A stretch of 64,000 nt of DNA. It comes from Bdellovibrio sp. KM01. GTDB taxonomy: Bacteria; Bdellovibrionota; Bdellovibrionia; Bdellovibrionales; Bdellovibrionaceae. The notes beneath the pieces are model-generated. The model searched no databases, was not told where the DNA came from, and saw only the letters and a program-made list of their open reading frames with translations. The stretch spans positions 496,001 through 560,000 of the forward strand of contig NZ_CP058348.1 in the NCBI RefSeq assembly GCF_013752535.1, given 5' to 3'. Shown piece by piece: positions 50,170 through 58,486 of this stretch. Position 1 is the first letter of the stretch. Every line of letters begins with the position of its first letter. The position numbers and the translations under genes are program-made.

Positions 50170-52090
50170 GCTGCCGCAATTCTTTCCGTTTCAAAAACGG
50201 GAAGTCGAGATCGTCTTACGGGCTTCTTTTCAGGAAGCCCGTTCGCTTTTACAAAATCAAAAATTTTCCTCGATCTTAGTCCAGGACGAAGGTGGTTCCG
50301 AGGCTTTTGATCTTTTGGTTCAAGCTCGTCATCTGCAACCGATGGCACCGCGCTTTTATATTTCCAATGAATTGAATGAAGAAAAGGTTCGTCAGGGAAT
50401 CAATCAAGCCCAAGTCTATCGCTTTATCCGCTGGCCGCTGGCTGAAAGAGAAATCTGGCAGCAGCTTGAAGACGCCCTGGAAAAACACTCCACTTATCTT
50501 TCGCGATCTCTTTTGTTAAGAGAATCCTCATCACAGAATAAAGAGCTTGAAGCCTTGACGCATTCCTTGGAAGGCTTGGTTGATGAACGCACTCAATTTA
50601 TCGAGATGTCCCATAAAGAGGAAACCGATAAACTGAACCGGGAACGAAATCTGGTGCGGCTCATTAAAGATCTGGCGAATCAAAACTCCTTTGAAGATGT
50701 TTTGGGAATCATTCGTAAGGAGCTGCGTAAGTTTCATAAGATCGGGGACCCTATTCTGGTGTATCGCACCGACAATGCAAAGACTCACTTTATCAGTTTT
50801 CAATTGGGCACGATGACTCAGTCAGAGTCCTCCACTCATTTTGAGTTCCCCAAAAATGCACAAGTGCCGTCAGCAGATTTGATTCGTCACCTGGCCAATC
50901 ATTTTGGTCGTCCCTTTGCAAAAACCTATGTCGTTCCGTTGGAGCTGCGTTTGACGAACCATCTGATGGGTGGAAACGGTGAAGCGATCCTTTGTGTTGA
51001 AAACTCCCTGAATGATAAAGAAATGCCGCCTTTTGTAGAATTTATGACCGATCGCATGCGCCCCTTAGGGATGACGTTGGATCGTGTTCTTTTGGACAGT
51101 CAGCTTTCAGCGTTTTCGTATCGCTGGGAAAAAACTTTCGACGGCATGAGAGATCCCATCGCTATCATGGACATGGATCACAGTGTGATTCGCGCCAATA
51201 AGAAATTCTCGGATAGATTTCCAGACAAGCGCCAGGCGATTGAAGGTTCTCCGGCATCTCAGGCTTTGGCAGATGGGCAGCCGCACGTAGGACAAATTCA
51301 AGTGGACAATCGTATTTACCAGGTTCACAGCTATCCCGTTGTTTTGGATAACGGTGGTAAGGCCACAAATGTTGTAAATCAATACGTAGATATCACTCAG
51401 TCCCGCGAGCTATATTTGCGCATGTTACAGAACGAGAAAATGGGTGCCATCGGGATGCTGGCCGGGAATATTGCTCATGAGTTGAATAATCCCCTGACAG
51501 GTCTGCGTTCATTGACGCAAGTTTTGTTGCAGGAAGCAGACCAGAAAACCAATCTCTATTCAGATTTGGTTGAAATCGAAAAGGCTGCTGCTCGTTCGCA
51601 ACGTATTATTAAAAACCTACTGGATTTTTCAAAAGGCGAAGATCAACCCGCAGAGGATATTTCTATCGACGAAATAGTCGAAAGAACTCTCCCGATGTTG
51701 AAATCCGCTCTGCGCACCCATCGCTTGGAAGTGACACTGCAAACTGTGGATAAAACTGTGCACGTTGAGCCACACTTGATTCAACAAGTGGTGTTCAATC
51801 TGGTTAATAATGCGTGTCAGGCGATGAAGGATCCCGGCCGTCTTAAAATCAACTCCTGTCATTCGGGAAATCAGGTGGTTTTGGAAATTGAGGACACGGG
51901 GCCAGGGGTGGCAGAGGATATTCAAAAGCGTATTTTTGAGCCCTTCTTCACGACAAAAAAAGAAGGACATGGAACCGGTCTTGGGTTAAGTATGTCTAAG
52001 TCGGTCATCGAGAAATTTGGGGGCAGCATCACGTTAAATTCGGTGCAACCTAACGGGGCCCGATTCGTGATTACATTGCCGTGTAAGTAA
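50090..52090 (+). CDS. Sensor histidine kinase with degenerate N-terminal receiver-like domain
   Basis: About 666 residues from ATG 50090 (AGAAGG upstream), starting inside the previous gene. Residues 1-130 resemble a receiver fold but lack its Asp residues ('ILWVGNVSPIRLPQF', 'SSILVQDEGGSEAFDLLV'). A coiled coil and GAF-like region follow, then a PAS-like domain (DPIAIMDMDHSVIRANKKF), HisKA 'LAGNIAHELNNPLTGLRSLT' and HATPase ('LVNNACQAMKD', 'DTGPGVAED', 'GTGLGLSMSKSVIEKFGG'). No membrane segments: a cytoplasmic kinase. The receiver gene follows 11 bases later. Confidence 0.9.
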   Translation: MGTSTDQTSNPNKIDPILWVGNVSPIRLPQFFPFQKREVEIVLRASFQEARSLLQNQKFSSILVQDEGGSEAFDLLVQARHLQPMAPRFYISNELNEEKVRQGINQAQVYRFIRWPLAEREIWQQLEDALEKHSTYLSRSLLLRESSSQNKELEALTHSLEGLVDERTQFIEMSHKEETDKLNRERNLVRLIKDLANQNSFEDVLGIIRKELRKFHKIGDPILVYRTDNAKTHFISFQLGTMTQSESSTHFEFPKNAQVPSADLIRHLANHFGRPFAKTYVVPLELRLTNHLMGGNGEAILCVENSLNDKEMPPFVEFMTDRMRPLGMTLDRVLLDSQLSAFSYRWEKTFDGMRDPIAIMDMDHSVIRANKKFSDRFPDKRQAIEGSPASQALADGQPHVGQIQVDNRIYQVHSYPVVLDNGGKATNVVNQYVDITQSRELYLRMLQNEKMGAIGMLAGNIAHELNNPLTGLRSLTQVLLQEADQKTNLYSDLVEIEKAAARSQRIIKNLLDFSKGEDQPAEDISIDEIVERTLPMLKSALRTHRLEVTLQTVDKTVHVEPHLIQQVVFNLVNNACQAMKDPGRLKINSCHSGNQVVLEIEDTGPGVAEDIQKRIFEPFFTTKKEGHGTGLGLSMSKSVIEKFGGSITLNSVQPNGARFVITLPCK

Positions 52091-52101
52091 GGATTTTGTT
52101 T

Positions 52102-52455
52102 GTGAAGGTACTGATTGTTGATGATGAAGCTTTGGTCCGCCGTTCTTTGTCCCGCGCTTTCCGTGCGAAAGGACATGATGTCGTTGAAGCTGAAAACGGA
52201 AACGAGGGCCTTGAGCAGTGGAAGAAGTCCACTCCGGATCTGGTATTTCTGGATGTTTTGATGCCAGGCTTGACCGGCCCAGAAGTTTTAAAGGAAATCG
52301 GCTCAGACCGTTCCGGTAAGGTGATATTAATGTCGGCTTTTGCTGGAGAACATAACATGGAAACAGCTTTGCAAATGGGAGCTGAGATGTTTGTTCCAAA
52401 ACCTTTCGAAGATATTTTTGCTGTTGTAAAAATGGCCGAGGATTTGTTGTCATGA
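52102..52455 (+). CDS. Single-domain response regulator
   Basis: About 117 residues from GTG 52102 (AAGGAT upstream). Receiver signature: VDDE near the start, phospho-acceptor in 'LVFLDVLMPGLTGPEVL', 'ILMSAF' and 'VPKPFED'. No output domain, so it acts by protein contact, probably receiving phosphate from the adjacent kinase. It shares 4 bases with rsmD. Confidence 0.92.
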   Translation: MKVLIVDDEALVRRSLSRAFRAKGHDVVEAENGNEGLEQWKKSTPDLVFLDVLMPGLTGPEVLKEIGSDRSGKVILMSAFAGEHNMETALQMGAEMFVPKPFEDIFAVVKMAEDLLS

Positions 52456-53051
52456 GAATTATTGCGGGAAGATATCGTGGTCACCAGTTGGTGGCATTCT
52501 CGGCGGATCATATCCGTCCCACCACCGATCGCGTGAAAGAAACTCTGTTCAATAAACTGCAGTTTCAGCTTGAGGGCGCGAACGTGGCCGATTTGTTTTG
52601 CGGCACAGGAAATTTGGGCATTGAAGCTTTATCCCGAGATGCACGCTTTTGCACTTTTGTGGAAAAGAACCCCAAGTCCCTGGCGATCACGCGCCAGAAT
52701 TTTGAAAAACTGAAAGTTCCAGCCAGCAGTTACAAAGTTATCAACATGGACGTGTTGGCGTTTTTCAAATCGTATACGGGTGAACCTTTTGATATCATTT
52801 TTGCAGATCCTCCATTCACTGAAAAGATGGCTCATTTCGTAGTGGAGGCTGCAAGCAGCAGTGCCGCCTTTGGCAATCACACTATTATGGCCATTGAATC
52901 CCAACGTAAAGAGCGTATGGAAGATCGTTACGGTTCTCTGGTAAGATATAGCAAGAAAGAGTTCGGCGACAAAATTCTAAGCATGTTCTGCCATGAAAGT
53001 GCGATGGAACAAGAACAAGTCCCACAGCAAGAGGAATCCGACAATGAGTAG
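52452..53051 (+). CDS. rsmD: 16S rRNA (guanine-966-N2)-methyltransferase RsmD
   Basis: 199 residues: 'MRIIAGRYRGHQL', 'IRPTTDRVKETLFNKL', SAM motif 'VADLFCGTGNLGIEALSR', catalytic 'IIFADPPFTEKM'. Cytoplasmic rRNA modification. The next gene, coaD, is its usual neighbour; an 8-base overlap joins them. Confidence 0.95.
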   Translation: MRIIAGRYRGHQLVAFSADHIRPTTDRVKETLFNKLQFQLEGANVADLFCGTGNLGIEALSRDARFCTFVEKNPKSLAITRQNFEKLKVPASSYKVINMDVLAFFKSYTGEPFDIIFADPPFTEKMAHFVVEAASSSAAFGNHTIMAIESQRKERMEDRYGSLVRYSKKEFGDKILSMFCHESAMEQEQVPQQEESDNE

Positions 53052-53526
53052 AATTGCAGTCTATCCCGGAAGCTTTGATCCCATCACCATGGGACACGTG
53101 GATATTATCAATCGTCTGGCTCCGCTGTATTCTGAAGTGGTGATTTTGGTTGCACAGTCGGCTCAGAAGCAAGCAATGTTCACGGCCGATGAACGGAAGT
53201 CTTTGATTGAACAATCTTTGGCGAATTTAAAAAATGTCCGAGTCGATTTTTTCGAAGGCCTGACTGTGGATTATATGAAAAAACACAAAGCGCAAATTAT
53301 TATTCGTGGTTTGCGTGCCATTGTGGATTTTGAATATGAACTGACCATGGCGCAGATTAATAAAAAAATCGCTCCCGAGATCGAGACCCTTTTGATGTTC
53401 GCGAGCCCCGAATGCTATTACATATCTTCCAGAGGTGTGAAAGAGCTGGCAGTGAATGGTGGCGATCTGACGGGATTTGTTCCTGACGTAGTTAAAGAGG
53501 CGATCACAAAAAAACTTAAAAAGTAG
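53044..53526 (+). CDS. coaD: Phosphopantetheine adenylyltransferase
   Basis: 160 residues from ATG 53044, starting 'MSRIAVYPGSFDPITMGHVD' with the nucleotidyltransferase T/H-x-G-H motif; 'IIRGLRAIVDFEYELTMAQI' and 'YYISSRGVKELAVNGGD' complete the family pattern. It makes dephospho-CoA in the cytoplasm. The longer frame from 52993 is not used. Confidence 0.96.
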   Translation: MSRIAVYPGSFDPITMGHVDIINRLAPLYSEVVILVAQSAQKQAMFTADERKSLIEQSLANLKNVRVDFFEGLTVDYMKKHKAQIIIRGLRAIVDFEYELTMAQINKKIAPEIETLLMFASPECYYISSRGVKELAVNGGDLTGFVPDVVKEAITKKLKK

Positions 53527-53537
53527 GACGTTGTTGT

Positions 53538-54740
53538 ATGTTGCAACTTTCAAAGCGCTCCCAAAACCTGAAGACCTCTCCCACGTTGTTCCTGGTGGCC
53601 AAAGCCAAGGAGCTAGCGGCACAGGGGCACGATGTGATTTCCCTGACAGTAGGCGAGCCGGATTGGCCAACTTTTGAAGTTCCCAGCAAAGCGGGCATCG
53701 AGGCGATTGAAAAAAACATAACCAAGTACACCGCTGCCAATGGCACCATCGAATTGCGCCAGACAATCGCAAAAAAATATAAATTTGAGATTGATCAAGC
53801 CTACTCCACCAAAGAAATCACGGTGGCTTCAGGTGCAAAGTTTATTATTTTTGCCGCTCTTCAGATGCTGTGCTCTCCTGGCGATGAGGTGATCATCGGC
53901 GCCCCTTACTGGGTCAGTTACCCGATGATGGTGGAGCTCGCAGATGGCGTTCCCCGCATTATCGAGTGCGGCGAGCAAGAAAATTACAAAATCACTCCAG
54001 CTCAATTGGAAAACGCGATCAATGCGAAAACCAAAGCTTTGCTGTTTTGCTCTCCAAGCAATCCCACAAGTTTGCTATATACCGCAGATGAATTGAAAGC
54101 CTTGGCGGAAGTTCTTAGAAAACATCCCCAGGTCGCAATCATTTCGGATGATATGTATAACCGCTTGGTTTTCGATGGCGGCAAAGTGGCGCCCCATATT
54201 CTGCAAGTGGCTCCGGATCTGAAAGATCGCACGTTAGCGGTGAATGGGGGCTCTAAGGCCTATTCCATGACCGGGTGGAGAATCGGGTGGGCCGCAGGTC
54301 CCGAGAAGCTGATCACAGCCATGGCGGACTATCAAAGTCAGGCAACGGGTTCCCCATCAAGTATCTCTCAGCACGCGGCCATGAAGGCCATTGAACACTG
54401 TGAGGCCGATATTGAAAAAGTGGTCACGAAGCTGACGGCACGTAAAAATGCGGGGCTGGCAGAGTTGCGTTCTGTTCCTGGATTCAAAGTTTCAGAACCC
54501 GATGGTGCTTTCTATTTCTGGGTGGATATCAAATCTGTTTTGGGCAAAACCTATGAAGGTCAGCTGATCCGTACATCAAAAGATTTCTGCGATATTTTGC
54601 TGGATAAATTCTTTGTCGCGACAGTCCCAGGAGTGGAATGCGGCATGGATGGCTATATGCGATTAAGCTTTGCCGTTTCCGAAGAGACGATGAAGCGCGC
54701 TGTGATTCGTATGAAAGAATTTGTTTCTAAGTTGGTTTAA
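53538..54740 (+). CDS. Pyridoxal-phosphate aminotransferase (aspartate aminotransferase type)
   Basis: 400 residues, class I fold. PLP Lys is in 'LAVNGGSKAYSMTGWRIGWA', the Asp/Tyr contacts in 'AIISDDMYNRLVF', and the C-terminal substrate Arg in 'MRLSFAVSEETM'. It closely follows the AspC/AspB (1-alpha/beta) group: 'SLTVGEPDWPTFEVP'. Probably aspartate aminotransferase; other substrates possible. It lies 11 bases after coaD. Confidence 0.92.
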   Translation: MLQLSKRSQNLKTSPTLFLVAKAKELAAQGHDVISLTVGEPDWPTFEVPSKAGIEAIEKNITKYTAANGTIELRQTIAKKYKFEIDQAYSTKEITVASGAKFIIFAALQMLCSPGDEVIIGAPYWVSYPMMVELADGVPRIIECGEQENYKITPAQLENAINAKTKALLFCSPSNPTSLLYTADELKALAEVLRKHPQVAIISDDMYNRLVFDGGKVAPHILQVAPDLKDRTLAVNGGSKAYSMTGWRIGWAAGPEKLITAMADYQSQATGSPSSISQHAAMKAIEHCEADIEKVVTKLTARKNAGLAELRSVPGFKVSEPDGAFYFWVDIKSVLGKTYEGQLIRTSKDFCDILLDKFFVATVPGVECGMDGYMRLSFAVSEETMKRAVIRMKEFVSKLV

Positions 54741-54788
54741 ATTAGGGGACTACCGTGTCTGATCTACGGGGCTCATTCCAGGTTTTGG

Positions 54789-55193
54789 TTACAATGATTC
54801 AAGTTTCTTGCGCCGTAGGCCAAATGAATTTCGGTAGACTCTTGTTTCCAGGAAAATCAGGCCGGCAATGATCGCAACCTCTCCAAAGAAGTAGGCTTTC
54901 CCCAAGGTCGACAACTCAGAAGACAGTAACGCAATCGATAGCACGAGCACGCAGTAAAGAAAGTTGGCAAAAACAATCGTAAGCAACATGGAGGGCTTAG
55001 GGTTTTTCACCAACGAAAAACATGTCAGAGAATAAACAGCAAAGACAAACCCTATGAGACCTAGAAGGCGAAGGGTCATAGCAGAAAGTCCTATCCACTC
55101 GAAAAACTGTGGAAGAATGAGCCCGGTGCTCGTGGAGCTGAAAACGGCCCCTATTCCATCAAGCAAGAAAATATTTTTCTGATTCAATTTCAT
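54789..55193 (-). CDS. Small membrane protein, unknown
   Basis: About 134 residues from ATG 55193 with four membrane segments ('GLILPQFFEWIGLSAMTLRL', 'GFVFAVYSLTCFSLV', 'LLTIVFANFLYCVLVLSIAL', 'AYFFGEVAIIAGLIFL'). No family is recognised. The frame from 55235 would add a polar leader and is less likely. Confidence 0.72.
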   Translation of the reverse strand: MKLNQKNIFLLDGIGAVFSSTSTGLILPQFFEWIGLSAMTLRLLGLIGFVFAVYSLTCFSLVKNPKPSMLLTIVFANFLYCVLVLSIALLSSELSTLGKAYFFGEVAIIAGLIFLETRVYRNSFGLRRKKLESL

Positions 55194-55340
55194 GGCTCGA
55201 TCGTATCTTTGCAAAGAGCGGCTGTCCAAAGCCAAATGAATTAAGCTACGTCATGTTTAAAAAAGCGCAGGCTTCTTTAGCAAAGGTAGAAAGTCTTTGC
55301 GTGAAATAGGAAATCCTGCATTAGCTCGTTACATGACGAT

Positions 55341-55365
55341 ATGCGGAACCGCTGCGGTTCCGCAT
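55341..55365. terminator. Palindromic hairpin after the peptidase gene
   Basis: A perfect 10-bp stem ATGCGGAACC/GGTTCCGCAT with a GCTGC loop, 33 bases beyond the stop of the minus-strand peptidase gene. No T-run; it could be a terminator or a REP-like palindrome. Confidence 0.5.
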
Positions 55366-55397
55366 AGCAGCGATGGTGATAGTGCTGCCTATTTCGA

Positions 55398-56372
55398 TTA
55401 ATCGATCCAAACCAATTTTTTAGCCATGTTCTTCATGGTGTTTTCATGAACCAGATAAGAACCCTGGTCTTTCAAACAAATGATTCCTTTGCGGTAGTCG
55501 CAAGAAGTGCCCCAAGAGTTGCGAACCATATAGTAGCAAGCGTTGCCGATTTTCTTACGTCCCACGATCGTCGATGCGTGACCCGCACCAAAGATTCCGC
55601 CCACATCTGTGATTTCAGCAGCGTCGTATTCCAAAGAAATCAGTTTGCGACGATTCAGCAACCAATCGATTTGATCATTGATGGATTCAAACGGATGAGT
55701 TTTCTTGCCCCAACTTTTGTAATCCAAATCATTGCGAAGAGCGATGGATTTAGAACGGCAAGAGCTGTCCAGGAAGTAAAAAACCACGTCTTCAAGGCTG
55801 ACATTGCGATTATTCAAAAGATATTTTTTGATTGTTGCTGGAGGAGTCGCTGGGAAGAAACCCTCCACCAATTGTTCAAAGGATTTTTGGCAAAGATCGT
55901 TGCAAGTGCCTTTGCGCACGTCTTTCATACGGTTCATCAAATAGGCCATGCCGTTATGAACCGTCGTTCTGGAAGTGATGTGAACTTCTTTGGTGCCTTG
56001 AGAGGGAATGTCGCTTTCTCTGCAAACGTGTCCCAATTCATTCATTTTTTTAACGGCGATGCTGACCATGCCGCCTTCAGGAGTTGTGGTTTTGTTCACA
56101 ACGCCACGACCGATTTTTCCAAGCAAAGTCACCTGGCTGGAATAGTACGCTGATAAATGAAGAGCAGAAATCGGAGTGCCCACAGCCTGGCTCACGATAT
56201 CAGCGGCTGTGTAACCGTAGCACCAACCGATATCACCTTGATCAGAAGGAGTCGTCATGAAGGTCTTAACATCCGCAGGAAGGCTTTCGCGAACATCAAC
56301 GGTTGAACAATCATCAGCTGCATGAACCTGTAGTGCACAGATCGCAATTACTAAGAAGCCCCAAATTCTCAT
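55398..56372 (-). CDS. Secreted papain-like (C1 family) cysteine peptidase
   Basis: 324 residues with a signal peptide (MRIWGFLVIAICALQVHAA). Catalytic residues of the papain fold are in place: Gln45 and Cys51 in 'PSDQGDIGWCYGYTAAD', His in 'GIFGAGHASTIVG' and Asn in 'YYMVRNSWGTSC'. There is no pro-region like that of lysosomal cathepsins. Extra Cys residues suggest disulphides, so it acts outside the cytoplasm, possibly on prey protein; that role is inference. Confidence 0.88.
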   Translation of the reverse strand: MRIWGFLVIAICALQVHAADDCSTVDVRESLPADVKTFMTTPSDQGDIGWCYGYTAADIVSQAVGTPISALHLSAYYSSQVTLLGKIGRGVVNKTTTPEGGMVSIAVKKMNELGHVCRESDIPSQGTKEVHITSRTTVHNGMAYLMNRMKDVRKGTCNDLCQKSFEQLVEGFFPATPPATIKKYLLNNRNVSLEDVVFYFLDSSCRSKSIALRNDLDYKSWGKKTHPFESINDQIDWLLNRRKLISLEYDAAEITDVGGIFGAGHASTIVGRKKIGNACYYMVRNSWGTSCDYRKGIICLKDQGSYLVHENTMKNMAKKLVWID

Positions 56373-56556
56373 GTAAATATTCCCCTGCTTTAAAGTTCGT
56401 GACGTATCCCAAAGGATTAGAGCTTTGTCTATGGCGGAATCGGTTAAACTGAGAATTAATCTAAACTTAATGTACCGTGAAATTTCTACATTGCTGGCTG
56501 TTCACTTGATGATAAAACCCAACGACGCTAACTTCGGATTTTTAAAGGAGAATTCG

Positions 56557-56928
56557 ATGAAAACGTTGGCACTTGGTTTAGTTCTTTTGGCTTCAACAGC
56601 AGCATCCGCAGCGACAAAGTGTGTCGCAGTAACGGAGCGCATGAACCTTAAAATCGTTCAAAAAGACGACTCTGTCGGCGTTCTTTATTCAATGAATCCT
56701 CGTGATCTAAGTAAGTACGGCAAGCAGTTTCCAGGTCTGACGATCTCTTTTCAAGAGGGTGAAGCTTACGACATCAAAGGTACAACAGTTGATGGCTTGG
56801 TTAACAACAAAGATGTTCTGACCAAACTTGTGGTGAATGCAATCTACAGCACAGCTTTCTTTGGCGGTGAAGAAGACATGGCTTATGTTGAGGCCGGAGA
56901 TCTTATCAAAGCACTTAAATGCGAATAA
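56557..56928 (+). CDS. Small secreted protein, unknown
   Basis: 123 residues from ATG 56557 (AAAGGAGAA upstream); the frame from 56425 is an unlikely extension. The signal peptide is MKTLALGLVLLASTAASAA. The mature part has two Cys at its ends ('TKCVAVTERM', 'ALKCE'), as in the protein at 14435-14773, which also ends in a similar way, but wider similarity is not clear. A bidirectional terminator follows. Confidence 0.8.
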   Translation: MKTLALGLVLLASTAASAATKCVAVTERMNLKIVQKDDSVGVLYSMNPRDLSKYGKQFPGLTISFQEGEAYDIKGTTVDGLVNNKDVLTKLVVNAIYSTAFFGGEEDMAYVEAGDLIKALKCE

Positions 56929-56933
56929 AATAA

Positions 56934-56962
56934 AAAAACCCCGCTGATGAGGCGGGGTTTTT
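56934..56962. terminator. Bidirectional intrinsic terminator
   Basis: An 11-bp stem AAAAACCCCGC/GCGGGGTTTTT with a 7-base loop between convergent genes. Confidence 0.92.
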
Positions 56963-56982
56963 AGTTTTAAGCTTTAAATATC

Positions 56983-58317
56983 TTAGAACAAGTTCTTGAA
57001 GAAGTTTTTCACTTTATCAAAGAAACTCATCTCGGCTTTCGGAGTATCGATAGAGCTTGGCGCGCGAGTCGCATCACACTTATACGAGATGTCGATTTTG
57101 CTGCCAGCTGGAACTGGCGTATCAAACACGATGCTCATACCCACCACACGGTAGCTCAATGACGCCATCGCCGGAGTGATCTTAACAACCGGCGTACCTA
57201 CTGGAGTACATTCCAAATTCACAGAACCCAAGGAATCAACGATTTTATCCACGAACAAGTTCATGTTCGTTCCGAAATCAGCTTCACAGATGCTACCGAT
57301 ACCACCACCTGTCAGACCTGAAAGGGCAGCGTATTGAACACCATAGTGGCTCTTAGAACCTGCAGCGTCTTGAGATTTCATACAAGCTGCATCGCCTGGT
57401 TTAACGATGATTGAGTTCACCGTGAAACGTTTTTTAGCACCGAACGTCGACTTTACGTAATCTACAAACACCTGTGGTTTGTCTTCGTTTTCCAGCGCGA
57501 AGTATTCGTCTTTATAGTATTGCTGAGAAGCATCGCCACCGATACTGCGTTCGTCTTCGTCAGAAATAATGATATAAGCAATCGCAGCGTCTGCACGGTA
57601 GCAACCGCTTACGCCAGAGTAGTGATAGTCACCATTGTAAACGTGGTGGTAAGCGGCTTTGATCGCGCGCTCGTCATTCGAGTTAACATATCCCGCGCCC
57701 ACATAGTTAATGGTTTGCGCAAAGATCGTTGCAAGGTTCGCTGTGCCACGTTTAAGAACCAAGCCCAGGCTGGTATTTGGAGAAGCGCTGTTAGTTTGCC
57801 AGTAAACCGAAGCACCCCAAGCTGTTGTGCTAGCACCTGTTGGAAGAGCACGAGTCACTGTCACACACATTTGCCAATCAAGATTTTTAGTCGATTGCAA
57901 TGTCGATACAAAGCTTGAAAGTTTTGCTGCCAGTTTTTGATTGTCTGCAAGCATGGAGTTGGAATCATCCAGCACCAATACGATGTCCAATTTATTATTC
58001 GAAGCTTCTACCGTACTACTGTAAGTCACGTCACGAGTTGGTGTCGGCGTCGTGGTTGGAGTTGTCGTTGGCGACGTCGTAGGACTTGTCGTTGGAGACG
58101 TCGTCGGGGAAGTCGTAGGACTTGTAGTCGGACTTGTCGTTGGTGACGTTGTCGGAGAAGTTGTAGGCGACGTCGTTGGTGTCGTCGTCGGAGTTGGCGA
58201 CTCTCCAGGTGTGCTAGAAGTTTTCACAGAAGGTGATTCGAATTGCACCGGGCTGCAAGCCGCAAGGCCCAACATCACTATTGGCAACAAGGCCTTTTTA
58301 TGTAGAGACAAAAACAT
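56983..58317 (-). CDS. vWA-domain lipoprotein with PTTS-repeat stalk
   Basis: 444 residues. The lipobox is LAAC (Cys21). Residues about 40-95 are a Pro/Thr/Ser stalk with nine consecutive PTTS units (47-82). A von Willebrand factor A-like domain follows, with the MIDAS start 'IVLVLDDSNSMLADN' (D-x-S-x-S). The middle and end hold paired cysteines (SGCYRADA; NLECTPVG). The stalk would hold the domain away from the membrane for binding proteins or surfaces. Ligand unknown. It lies divergent from the DUF2802 gene, with a short repeated motif between. Confidence 0.87.
   Translation of the reverse strand: MFLSLHKKALLPIVMLGLAACSPVQFESPSVKTSSTPGESPTPTTTPTTSPTTSPTTSPTTSPTTSPTTSPTTSPTTSPTTSPTTTPTTTPTPTRDVTYSSTVEASNNKLDIVLVLDDSNSMLADNQKLAAKLSSFVSTLQSTKNLDWQMCVTVTRALPTGASTTAWGASVYWQTNSASPNTSLGLVLKRGTANLATIFAQTINYVGAGYVNSNDERAIKAAYHHVYNGDYHYSGVSGCYRADAAIAYIIISDEDERSIGGDASQQYYKDEYFALENEDKPQVFVDYVKSTFGAKKRFTVNSIIVKPGDAACMKSQDAAGSKSHYGVQYAALSGLTGGGIGSICEADFGTNMNLFVDKIVDSLGSVNLECTPVGTPVVKITPAMASLSYRVVGMSIVFDTPVPAGSKIDISYKCDATRAPSSIDTPKAEMSFFDKVKNFFKNLF
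58036..58197. repeat. 12-bp minisatellite encoding PTTS repeats
   Basis: Nine consecutive PTTS codon blocks plus flanking variants. The synonymous positions differ between units, so the array is kept by selection or is old rather than freshly expanded. Confidence 0.85.
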
Positions 58318-58358
58318 ACTTCCATTTCCCCTTTGGCCCAGAATAGCATAGGAAGCGA

Positions 58359-58435
58359 CTTCGTCTCAAAATTTACCAAGTCCAGTCTGGGTTTGAGACA
58401 ATCCAGACCTTCGTCTCATTGTGGGAACCGTCCAG
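58359..58435. promoter_or_regulatory. Two spaced direct repeats in divergent promoter region
   Basis: CTTCGTCTCA-N11-GTCCAG occurs twice, at 58359-58385 and 58409-58435 (50-base period). Between them is GTCTGG/CCAGAC (6-bp dyad). Possibly binding sites of a regulator for the vWA lipoprotein gene and the DUF2802 gene. Confidence 0.45.
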
Positions 58436-58486
58436 GGAATACTAGAATCAATAGATGTTGCCGGGATCGCTTTATCAGGAGGCATG

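Noticed and set aside
55446-56153. 235-residue open frame on the plus strand
   Set aside because: Antisense to the papain-like peptidase, whose catalytic motifs fix the coding strand.
58036-58197. CRISPR-like or tandem regulatory repeat
   Set aside because: It is in frame and encodes the PTTS stalk of a lipoprotein.
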